Positions 47,485 to 58,432 of a DNA stretch of 64,000 bases are shown here, piece by piece (position 1 is the first letter of the stretch; every line of letters begins with the position of its first letter). This stretch comes from Stereum hirsutum FP-91666 SS1 (taxonomy: Eukaryota; Basidiomycota; Agaricomycetes; Russulales; Stereaceae), in assembly GCF_000264905.1 (NCBI RefSeq), contig NW_006763132.1, forward strand, positions 687,755-751,754, given 5' to 3'. The notes beneath the pieces are model-generated. The model saw only the letters and a program-made list of their open reading frames with translations, was not told the origin of the DNA and made no database searches. Made by a program: the position numbers and the translations under genes.

Positions 47485-48028
47485 TTGCCCAGAAATCGCG
47501 AGCCGCAGGCAGTCAAAACCTAAGGCTGATCAGACACCCAGGTCCCAGATGATGCAGGAATTCCAGTGTACAACCTTGGGTTGACCTGGGGTAAGTGTCG
47601 AGATATTTGTCAGTTTTACCTTGACCTTCAGAAACGTTCAGTAGATACGGTCATCTGGCTGACTTACGATGAACGGTATGGGTCTCTTCCGGCCAGGAAG
47701 TCAAGGCTCTCTGGCCCTGGTGGTTGCACGAAGCCAGGAATGGCTATCGCCGGTGCTGACGTACTTTGTTGACACGACACACGAGGCACGGGCGCTTGTC
47801 GGAATTCGAACTTACGTACCGTCACCAGCACGCGTCAAGTTCGTGTCAGCTTTCCAACGTCCAACGTCCAACGACCAACGACTGCGAGTAGTACTGACAA
47901 TAACCTGTTTGATACTGTGAGTAAAATATTTTTTGATTATCTGCAGCTGTAGCTCCGTGCTCAGGCTACGGTCTCGAACTTTCGCTAAATATCTTATGGT
48001 CCTTCCATCATCAGCGTACAGTGGTAGT
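47485..48028. other. Divergent promoter region
   Basis: Lies between the FHA/G-patch gene (minus) and the XLF gene (plus). A small CCAACGT/CCAACGA array at about 47855-47880 is the only repeat I see. Confidence 0.45.
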
Positions 48029-50040
48029 ATGACCACTCAAGCTCCCTTTACACACTACGGTGACTTCTCAGAGGTTCGTCGCATGTTGACCTGGAAATTT
48101 CACAAATGATGAAAAAGAAAATCTTTTTTTTGCAGGATCACTCTCGAAAACTGATGTCCAAAGAGTGGCTTGCTCGTGTAGACAAAGCAAGCTCAGTTCC
48201 GTACCTCATGGTATGTAAAAGCCTTAGATTTATATCCAAAGATATCATGGGTCGAGTCTAAATAGTGTTTGTATCTGGCTCGATTCGAGTAGAAGTTCTA
48301 CTCTTCGCCAATAGATTCCTCGTGCGTACTATTAGTGACAGACACTAAGACCGTCTGGGCAGAAGGTGCGTCCACTGCGCTCTAAAAAGCTTCTCCTAGC
48401 GTTTCCCTGAGAGCACGACCAGCTGATCACGTATTCTTGTTTAACCGGATAGTTCTCTCCAGCAGCCAGCTTGCACGCCGTTGGCGTGGCCTGACAAATT
48501 CACTACCGACGCAGGATACGCTGCTGAAGTACGAGGAAATACAATGGCGAGAGCAAGTCGCACACAACTTATCCGCAGCTCATACTCTCGGTGGGATGGC
48601 CGAACTAACTTTAGAGCCCGTGGAATCTCAATATTCAGTAATCATCATTCCTCCCGACGCATCGTGTACATCCCGTCCTTATACACCGCTGTATTCACCG
48701 ACCCACTTCCAGAAACCGCTAATGCCCCTTGTCTAATCGCAATCTGCTGACTTTTTGCCTTTTTCAGGATTTCGCGTTTGTTCTTGAAGGCGATGGCTTC
48801 AAATGGCGCTGGGAGACCAACCTTGTCGGTCCAAAACTATCGGCCAGGCTTCTCTCGCAGCATCTCATCATGCCCCTCATCAGCACCATACATCTTGCGT
48901 TCACTTCGCCAGAGCCATTGACCGATATGACCGGGGACGAAATAGAGAAGGTCCGTCTGCCTTCTGCCTATTCTCCCGCTCACATTGATCGGCTCATGGG
49001 ATCACCATTATTTTTCGAAAATTTCGCTCTTATTTCGCGACATCCGCGAACTGTATACCGCTGAACCTCGACCTGCTTGTTCAAGCAAAGTCTGTGGACA
49101 AGGTTGGTCGGACCGCACGCCGAACCCTTGAGACGTATATGCAAAACGCGATCTCACGTCCCCAAGTAGCTACTGCATTGCGTCGGATGACCGCACTCTT
49201 AGACTACAACAACGACCTCCGTATGTTCTACAACTTATCTCCCTCGAAGTCCAGACATCTCCACTCACGATAGATTTCCTCATCTCTAGCGCCCATTCTT
49301 ACTGTCGTCGACAAGCCGGACATTAGACCTCCTCAAAGCCCTGTTCTGCTCGTCCGGGCCGAGTCTCCATCTACCTCTCAGGCAAAAATTCAAGATAGTC
49401 CCGACAGCATGTCTCAACGTCCACGATCTCTTCCTGTGACATCAGAAAAACCATCAGGCCGCGTCAGTCCTCTAGTAAGCTTCTGAAGCTTCTGTGCACC
49501 ATGCACTACTCATCTTAATCATTGACTAAGGTGGAGAGCATGGTCGTCGATGAACCTGTGCCCAGTCCGGAGCCTGAACAGAGAGTGAAGCAGCCTGTAC
49601 CTCGTACCCCCTCCCCTCCGCCTCACATCCACCACGGCGCTATTCTGAGCGAGACAGAGCCGGAAGATTCATCCGAAGACGGGGATCCAAAGCCAGTTAC
49701 TTCAAGGTCCCCAGTGCTGACCACGACAAAACTGGGCGGCATGTCTCAGGCTAAATCTCGAACACCGACTCCCGATGCCGATTCCAATACGAACCTTAGC
49801 CCAGCCACATCGATGAAGAAGACTTCCAGAGCTCCGCCGAAGGGGAAAGCGAAAGCGAAGACACCCATTTCCGACTCTGAATCTGACTCTTCGCCAGTGC
49901 GGCCCACAAAAAAAACCAAGACAGCGCCAAAGTCAAAGCCTCCAGTAGACGAAGACGACAGTGACAGTGATTCGGCCCCGAAGACCACCGTCCGTCGAGG
50001 CACAAGGCAACCTGTAAAGAGAGGTGGACGGCGTTTCTGA
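48029..50040 (+). CDS. XLF: XLF/NHEJ1-type non-homologous end-joining factor
   Basis: Eight exons: 48029-48073, 48136-48210, 48293-48365, 48453-48637, 48768-48950, 49091-49220, 49290-49474, 49531-50040, giving 461 aa. The head domain has the XLF pattern: KEWLARVDKASSVPYLMKFY, CVLLVTDTKTVWAE, then FKWRWETNLVGPKLSARLLS and QHLIMPLISTIHLAF. These correspond to the strand/helix elements of human XLF that contact XRCC4. A helix for dimerisation follows (DEIEKSVDKVGRTARRTLET), and then a long Ser/Pro/acidic tail. Joining exons 5 and 6 over a 140-bp intron is required to make the helix. The last residues (RQPVKRGGRRF) are basic and end in Phe, like the Ku-binding motif of vertebrate XLF. Role: bridging DNA ends with Ku, XRCC4 and ligase IV in the nucleus. 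Confidence 0.85.
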
Positions 50041-53000
50041 GCGCTACCATATCGAACTAACCGCTTGTGCGACGGTGACCTGTGGTCCCTGTGTCGTGCG
50101 TGAGGGTCCTAGCTTTGATTTTGTCGCTTTGAACACTGATCCATCTGTCAATTGTAGTCATCCATTCCCACTGCGGCTACTTCGCCTGGGCTTTCTTCGC
50201 TATCATGTATTACCATCATGGTTGTCGCTCCCCTTGTCATGACACAATGGCCTACCAGATAAGTTAGAGCACAAGTCAATCGTCCGGGACATCGCAGATT
50301 TAAACGCTCCGTGCGTATGTACTAGGTGTTATGAAGAATCCTGCGCTTGAATATAAGATACCGCCCCCCTCCGTGGTCCTGCCGTTTGTCGGTCTTCTCA
50401 TCTCGTGTTTCCCTGAGTGGCGTCATACCTCACCACATGACCAGGAATTCTACGTTGCTGAAGTGGCCCTGGCCACATTCTCTCTTCACTTCTGTGAGTA
50501 GGTTCGGACCCTCGATCTCTCGATCGGCACAGCGCGATGCAGATAAGCCTTGCAGCTGACCTTACCTCTACGTCTGGGCACTTTTCTGATCTGGTCCGTG
50601 CATTGACTATAACAATAGCACGCCAGGTTAGCTGCTGCGCAAGTGCGTCTACAACCCTCGCCATCGAGATAATTGAGAAGTCGCGCACAAAAAGACTTAA
50701 GTGGGCATGCGTATCCAGAAGCTCAATACGTATGGGGTCGATGCGTCAGTGACGCGTTAACGCCTGCAAGGGTCCCATATACAGCGTGGCACACACCTGC
50801 ACAAACACGCGTGAGCAATGTGTGCGGGTATGCAGCCGCGGTCCATGTTTTCCAAGCAGAATTCCTTCGGTTTAATAAGCTTTCTAAAGTTGAAAAGGCA
50901 CCATACATTCATGAGCGTGCGACAGTTGGCCTGTTCTCTGTGGAACGCACAAAACTGGTCGAAGAAGACCATGCACAACTTTCGGAACAACTCTTCGGGT
51001 TCCTTTATACGCTCTGTTCTCGGGACCCAGTCTCATGAGTCTCGGTCTTCCCACAAGCTTTGACATAAGTTGAGTAAACGTGGTTCATGCTGATACAGAG
51101 TATAGTACAGTGTGAGTGGTGTCGGTGCCATAGGACTACAGGAACGCTATGCAAGGAAAGCAGATCAACAACTTGAATGCCGGCAGCGGGAACGATTCAA
51201 CAATACGGGGTAGGAAGGAGGTCACTTTGCTTCCGCGCAGTGAGCAGAATTCTCACTTTTATCGACGACGCCCTCGATCGTGGAAGTCTGCCTCTTGACA
51301 GAGATCGCATTGCGTTTGAAAGAGGTTGACTACTCGCTGAGGACTGTTGTTTGTGTGCTGTGAGCGCGCGCATGGTCAGCCAGTCTCTACGTCGTTCCAG
51401 GGTTGGAAACTCACCCGACTACAATTACAATATCTCACAGCCCTGTGCTGATGTTGGCTGCTTAGAGCACAGTTTGGCGACATGCAGTCTGTTCGATTGC
51501 CGGTACGATACAGGATAACATAATGCCCACAACCTCTGTACATGTTTCCGTAGCTGTTGACAATATCACTGGTCGGCGAACGTGCTGAGGATCGGCAGGG
51601 TTGGGTGTCAATGGGCAGTCGACTGACTCACCATTCATCTGAGCACATCTTGGATAGTAGGCGTTCCGGGTCGAGGTTAAGGAACAGGGGAGAGAAGCAA
51701 AGCGGGACGGAGATAGCTCAAGCTGAGCGGAAATTCAAATACGCAGGGGATCTGTGCGTCAGTGTCTTCTTGACCAGTGTGCTTTTATACACCGGAGAGG
51801 AAGGATCATACAGTTCAAACCTTGGAGATATCCCGCTATCCGCTACGACGGACTGAACTGACCCGAAGTGGTGGCTCACGAAGAGCAGACTTGTACATGT
51901 CATCAGCCACAGATTCCCTTATAGATATGTCCAGGGGACAGTGGAGACCCGCGCTCATCCCCCGCGGGGATAGCCTAGTAAGCGGACCCCTTTGTCTTGT
52001 CCTAAGTTTCGATGCATGAACTGAGCAGCCGAGTAAGATGGCATAGGGTTTGTTGATCTGCAATGTACTTGATGCTGTGATTCATGCAGGCCACCGGCAG
52101 GGGCACTGCCGAGAAGAGAGAGAATAAGTCCATAGCATACAACTATGACGAGAACTTGACACACCTTTAGATAGAGAGCATACTTTGCTATTCAAAAGAG
52201 GCACCGGACAGATGATCACTTCCCAAAAGGATGCATTCATCTGCTAAGGATCGATGAGTGTGCCGCCTACGTCCTTACGCAAACTGTCACGTCAATGTTT
52301 TGGTCGATACAAAGTTGATTAATAGCCAGGTCGTAAAATCCAGGGCACCATAGGTCTAGATTAGTGTTAGCAGAGTTTGAAAGCTGACCGCCACCCGGCG
52401 ATACTCCGCCAGAGCGATACTGATGATTGAACGTATGGGACAGCTTGAGAAACTGAAGACGCACATGCAAGCCTGCTGGACATGGCAAAAGCAGGCAACA
52501 GTTCGTATGACGGATGCAATCTCGGATCTCGCTCTACTCACGTATAGGTGTGCAGGCTGGCTGACCAGTATGTGCGTCAATAAATCGTATAAACTTCGCC
52601 AGCAGCTGACTGTCCTCGCCTCTACGCGATGATGAATCTGTATAGCGCGGTTGGCGTGAAAGACGAGAATGTGTAGTGTGAACCGTGAGCCTGGTCTTGA
52701 CGCAACGTGAGACCTGGTCCGAGATAGGTCAGATAAGAGGGAACCCGAGTAGAACTGTGAGAAGAACATTCAGATAAGTATGTCTTTGACTCAGCCTATT
52801 ATAGACACGAACATGCTTTCCTTGTTCGTCGTTGCGTGGACAGATGTGTTTCTCAGATGACTGGATGGCTCGAGTTCGCACTCGGAGCCTGGTCTGCTAT
52901 GTGATACGAAATAGGTGAGCTGTGATTTTAGTAGTTGGATGTATATGATACTCGAATGTTTCATAGATGTACGATCGCCCATCTTCATTAGGAATTGCAC

Positions 53001-55143
53001 CCTGTGCTATGGCGTGACTGAAAATAAACAATGGGCGATAAGAGTCGAGTGTATTCCAGAAGTGACTCCAAGCTGTACATGAACAGGAAGAAGACACGGC
53101 AGATGTGATACGAAGCATCGAGAAGTTACCGTCGAATGCACATTCGAGCAGTACCGATCAGCTGCCCGGGAACATCGTCTTTAGTGTGAGCAATCCTACA
53201 GCTAAAGGGTTTGCTCACTACCCGATTGACTGACCACACCTAAATCAACGTGAGTAAGGGATAGCTCGTGCTGGTAAGTATCCGTGCACACGCCATAGTC
53301 GGTCGGGTGAGGTGCTGTACGCGGCTTTCACTTAGTCAAGAGGTCGGCTCACAGGAGCACTGGGCCATCATCGTGAGAGCAGAGACGACTAGACAAGTGA
53401 GACCGCAAGATGAGATCAAAAGTATCCATTCAGTAGAAGATGCCGTTGCAGAAGTTAAATTCGGGTTACGTCGTTCACAGAGTGCATGTCGTAACTCAAC
53501 CAGAGACGAGACTGTGCTTGCATCAAGACTGTGAGTACTTGCATTAACAGTCTGCGCGTATATATCGACTCTGCATCAGACGGAGAGACTAGAGGCTAGG
53601 TATGCCTGCTTGTTCAAGCAACAGCTGGTTCGAGAAATTACGCACGATTTGGAGAACTCGAGTCATCCGAGAGTTGGCGGAGCTTGAAAATGTCTACAGT
53701 GGCACTCGGGTGGGACCGGAATCATTGTGTGGCGGCTCCTTCGTGACGACCATCCCGTCAGTCTTTCTGCCATTGCTGAGCGGTCTTTTCCTCGCATACT
53801 CTCCCGACAAATCAAGGGCGCCACACGGTATAATTGAGTGGGTTTTGACCATGGGTTGAGCCACGATCAACAAGTTGAAGGAATCCACTTACTACTCGTC
53901 CGAGGCGCCCGAGTTAACTCTGTAACAGACGTCAAAGCATGGCCTGCGGATAGCGGTAGCCTTGTCTTGTAGGGGCATCCAATGCATATATTTTTTCTCT
54001 ACAGCTTCCTTGCACTGTCGTATCGCTTGAATCATTTTCGCACTTGCCGTTTGCCTGGACCGACCTGATCTGCAAGCTTAGTGGCTCTCTTCTCATAATT
54101 TTGCGCCAGAACAACTTCGCGTCCGAACGAAGACACGCCTACCAGTGTGCAACTACTTACAGTAGACGCTACCAGTTAGGACAGCGCCGATTATAATTGA
54201 ACTACCCGTTCCACGCTTCTCCTAATTGGCATCGACACAACTCATACTCCAGCAGCTCGAGCTCCTGAACACGTATCTAACGCGGTACGTGTATCTGTCC
54301 CAAGTACCGGCGCAGAGACCATCGATGTTATGTAGGTACCGTGCAGCTGTGTAGTAGGAAAGTGCTTCGAACTTCGGTATGCTGGCTTCTCTTCGAGAAC
54401 TGAGACCTTGAGACCCTGTGTCCGAGTCTTCGTACGTCTGGTGCATACTAGACCTAGTTCTACCCCTCGAACCCACCATCAGGGTACTCAACCTTGCTGC
54501 ACGGATACACCTCGCATTCTTCTCTCTACGATGTTTACACGGATTCTGACCGGGGCCAACTGCTGTCTATATACAATAAGACGCGCAGACGGAGGTGACT
54601 TACGCCGTGCTTTACATAGCACCATGGCAACTCTGAAATAGGACGTCCACATTTTGTTCGTATACAAGGATCGTCGTGCGCGTTCTGCATATCTATCACT
54701 CATCGAGGCGCAACCAACTGTAAAGACAGTCCACACATATATTTGAGTTGTTCATCGCAGACCCCAAAGTACCCGTGCGTAGCCAAGTTACATACACACG
54801 ATCGATGGGAGACGGCAAGCGTACGTAGGGCATTTGAAGGCGGTCGAGGATGGTTTGCGTTGACTGAAAAGACAGTGTGGCCGCTGCGCAAAGTGGCGTA
54901 TTAAAGTTCCGTTCCGAAATCGTGGAAACGAGTGATGGGGTGAGAGGAGTGGATTAAGGCTATGGTGGGAGCTGCGCTTGCGATCGGGATAGGGGTTATG
55001 GAGTGGGCCTGTGGTATACGCCGTAAGTGGTCTATTGAGAGATGTTAGAATCGTAGATGTGGAATAATTGACAAATCGAAAGCGCGGAGGCGGGATGCTG
55101 ACCATTAAGAGTACGAATCAACTCACTAGGAAGCGAACACATG

Positions 55144-55326
55144 TCATACAGTAATCGACAAGGAGTGTCGAGGTCGCAGGCGTCTCCTTGGAACGCGTCT
55201 GGCGACGAACTGCGCCTGGACCATGGGAATGGGAGATCGGTGCCTTCCAGAGGCAAGAGATGTGACGTAGATATATATGTAGAAGATCAGGGATGCCTTG
55301 ACGAGGAGTAAAGGAGCGATAGCCAT
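55144..55326 (-). pseudogene. Fragment of a membrane-protein-like gene, copy 1
   Basis: A 60-codon frame starting MAIAPLLLVKASLIFYIYIY, hydrophobic in the first 25 residues, then Arg-rich. It resembles the frame at 57367 in protein and also in the non-coding sequence just upstream (both have a CAGC(C/T)GGTCTG box about 30 bp before the ATG). Nothing downstream continues it, so it is probably the 5' remnant of a duplicated gene. The family is unknown. Confidence 0.4.
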
Positions 55327-57015
55327 AGCTTGGCTTGGAATTGTGGCAGACCGGCTGACGGTGGTGAGAAAGAAGAATGCAGGGTCGTCTGGCTGGAGAA
55401 CTGTTCATATAGGCAACCTATCAGAGACAGTCGCTCTTCAAGCATCAAACAAGGGGCATCTGGCTGAGACGGTCTTGTTGGCATTGTTTGTGCATACTGA
55501 GAGGGCGGAAAGGCCAGGATAACTCGATCTGTATGGTTGTCCCGTGCCGACACAGCCATAATCCGCTGACTGAAACCTATGCGTAGACAAGGCCCAAGTC
55601 GTACAGGTCAGACCGACACCCTCGCAAAATGAGTATTGACTTGATCGCTCCGCCTGCAATTTAGAGTTAGAGTCAATTAATGAGAAGAGTTCGACGGTAT
55701 ACCACGTGCACATACCATGAGCGGTGGTCACAATTGCAGTAAGGTAATACGCCGTGACGTTATCCTCACGCCAGAACACTGTGCACTCGGAAAAGGTTGA
55801 ATGTCAACCGAAGGAAAACCTGTAAATCTAATTCCATTCAATCGCTTGCCGATAGAAAGTTCACCTGCATGAGGTAAGTTTCAGCTGACTCACGGTATAA
55901 AGGAAGGAGATTGATAGTCACCCTTTATATTGCCGAATTCACTCGCATCATCCTGAGCGGAAATCATCCCCTTCATACGGTAAATGTCACTGAGCATATG
56001 TTGGAAGGCTCGCACACTACGGTCTACTGTATATGTTACTCAATTGTGGTATTGTATTGCCAAAAACAAAACTACGGTACATGTCAGAGCCTATATACAG
56101 TGACAGTTCCATGTACTCTGGCCCAATAATCGAGGTTGAGCACGGATAACAAAGACCAGCACCATCGACAAACTAATTGCCTCCCTTGTGGTCTGCCCAA
56201 CCGCGTGATCAGGCTCCCTGACAGTCTCCAACTCGATCGTGACTACCATGCCCTCAGACCCACCACCGCCAGCGCCACCGGCACCCCTGACCCCCATTGT
56301 GTTCGTCTGACGTTGACGGCTGAAACTTGACTGGCCGAAGGTGGCAAAGTGAACGGAGGAGTGCTGAGAGTCTGTACGGTGTTGGTGACCGAATAAAGTA
56401 AGCCACGATAGGGGGATGGTGTGTAGGAGGAGGGATGAACCATACCGTAACGACCCTACGTATTCACACCGGTTGGTCAATGCACATCATTGTGGATGGG
56501 GGCCAAACATAGAGACCAGATGACTCGGAATACAACAAGAAGCTACGTACCACCTTGAACTCCTTGTATGGCAATGCGCACTGAGAAACGACAGCCAGAC
56601 GTTTCGCTTGTGCTGACACGTACGAAGCTGCCCGAAAAGACAACGATGCAGAGTAAGGAAAGTAACGCACAGATAAGTGTAATCCAACCATCCTGCACAT
56701 ATACAGCACTCTTCACTGGCAGCCCTCCTGGCTAAGCTTGGATATATGGGACCTAGAGTAACGAGGGTCAGTTAATAACGATATCGCTCGGTGATGTAGA
56801 TGACGGGGCGAACTGGGTGGACGATGTCGAGGGAGCCACAACAGAAAGAGAGCCTGCACCCGTGGTACAACTAGGACAAGCAATCAGCTATCTAGAAAAC
56901 AGAAAAGAAAAAACATACAGCGTCGAGCCAGCCGCTTGTGGCTGCGCGGAAAGAGGACGTCGTCGTTGGACTGAAAGCGACGACGAGCCGCTCGGACGGA
57001 CAGCGCATCCGGTGG

Positions 57016-57242
57016 CAGTGTTGGCACTCGACCGGGGTCAAGTCCCCCCGACACCGGGGGTCAAGTCGACATCCGGCTGCCTCGAGCTTGCAACTTCAAA
57101 GAAATCTCCCCCGTTCTTGTTGGAGGGGCCTCATATGACGGCTCTGTAGATGTTCATATCGAGAGTTTGAGCAAAATTCGGAGATTTTTCAACTTGACCC
57201 CCCGTGTCCGGGGGACTTGACCCCGGTCGAGTGCCAACACTG
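57016..57242. mobile_element. hAT-type MITE, 227 bp
   Basis: Nearly perfect terminal inverted repeats of about 50 bp begin CAGTGTTGGCACTCGACC at 57016 and end with the complement at 57242. They are flanked by an exact 8-bp duplication TCCGGTGG at 57008-57015 and 57243-57250. CAGTG ends with an 8-bp target duplication are diagnostic of the hAT superfamily. The 125-bp centre has no coding capacity, so it is non-autonomous. The near-identity of the arms and the exact duplication point to a recent insertion. Confidence 0.85.
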
Positions 57243-57366
57243 TCCGGTGGCGCTGAGCTTTAGGGCAGGCCAAAGTCGGCTTACGTTGATGCTCTCGGTC
57301 TCACCCGCATTCACTACAGCGTTGGCTTCACCCTCCGCAAACCGTTTAACGGGTGGAAAGTTGTTC

Positions 57367-57582
57367 TCAACCCCCCTTGAGATTAATTTCAACCCCTTTC
57401 ACGTGCACAGTGGAACGCATGTAGTACTGGGGGCCAAAGTATAGAATTCGTCTCGCCACCCCGTCCAAACCGGTCAACGATTTTCGAATCGTGCAGCGCC
57501 TTCCAAAGGCCAGTGCCGCGATACAGATGATGAGATAGACGACCAAAGACGCTCTGACGAAAAATAAAGGAGTGGTAGTCAT
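57367..57582 (-). pseudogene. Fragment of a membrane-protein-like gene, copy 2
   Basis: A 71-codon frame starting MTTTPLFFVRASLVVYLIIC, homologous to the fragment at 55144 over the hydrophobic N-terminus and the GRxxxI..VARR segment. The MITE at 57016 lies just downstream of it on this strand, so the transposon may sit inside the remains of the gene. The family is unknown. Confidence 0.4.
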
Positions 57583-58025
57583 CTTCTAACTTGAAGGAGC
57601 GACAGACCAGCTGGCAGAGTTAGAGTAGGAATGAAAATAGGGTGGGTGCAGTCCGCATGCACGACGCTGCTTCAAATACATATAAGCTCCAAGACAAATG
57701 CTCTTGTACCAGCCAGGCCATGGAGATCCGAGAAACAGCCTTCCACCATATCGATGGCATGTCGGTGCTGGCGCCCAGGGCCCTTCGACGGAAACAACCA
57801 GATACATACGCCTATCAGGACCTCTGTTGGCGAAGACAAGTTGACCAGCTAGGGAGATAAAGCCGGACCGAATGGTGACTTGGGCGTGAGAGTGGCACAA
57901 GACGACTCAGAATCCCAGTGGCCCATCCACCTCACCGCCCGGACCGGACAGCTACAAGCGGCATGAGCTGTGTCAAGATAAGGGCAGCAAGCTCCTGATA
58001 CCTATGAGACCGTTGATCGAAAAGA

Positions 58026-58079
58026 ACGCGTACAGGCGTGAGAGTGGGAGCGAGGGTCAACGCGCGTCGGCGCGTTGAC
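58026..58079. promoter_or_regulatory. MluI cell-cycle boxes upstream of cyclin B
   Basis: A perfect ACGCGT at 58026-58031 and a 24-bp palindrome at 58056-58079 (arms GTCAACGCGC / GCGCGTTGAC, 4-bp loop) with ACGCG cores facing both ways. They lie 355-405 bp upstream of the cyclin B start. ACGCGT is the site of the fungal MBF (Mbp1-Swi6 type) cell-cycle activator. Binding here is inference. Confidence 0.5.
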
Positions 58080-58432
58080 GATGAGCAGAAATCGCGGTCA
58101 CGTGAGGTGCGTTGTTTGTCCGTATTTACCAAGTTCGCGTCTTGGCGGGGGCGTTGGTTCGAGTTTCGCTCTAGTGGTCGTCCGTCGTCTTCTCTTGCTT
58201 TCGTGCTTTCGACGCACTTTGCTTTCCTCTCCCCTCCCCTTCCTTCAGCGACTCGAAGACTTTCTCTTCTCAAGAGCCACTTCAAGTCCACCGTCATCGC
58301 CAATAATCCTCAAATCGCATCCAATCGCGGCACCAGCAAGCTAGTTCGAGACTTTTCGATTCGTTGCACAAGAATATAAACATCTTTCGCACTACACAAG
58401 TACATACATATCTTCTCGCTATACAAATTACA

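Larger units (their letters stand above)
50041..58432. other. 8.4-kb gene-poor, decayed region
   Basis: I find no intact gene. Frames are short, interrupted and dense on both strands. The exceptions are a MITE at 57016-57242, two related short membrane-protein-like frames near 55144-55326 and 57367-57582, and cell-cycle boxes just before the cyclin gene. A plus frame at about 50673-51038 (121 codons) looks somewhat protein-like but matches nothing. The rest looks like decayed duplicated or mobile DNA. Confidence 0.5.

Noticed and set aside
50673..51038. 121-codon plus frame in the gene-poor region
   Set aside because: Reads somewhat like protein but has no recognisable motif and no flanking exons. 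Kept only as a remark in the region entry.
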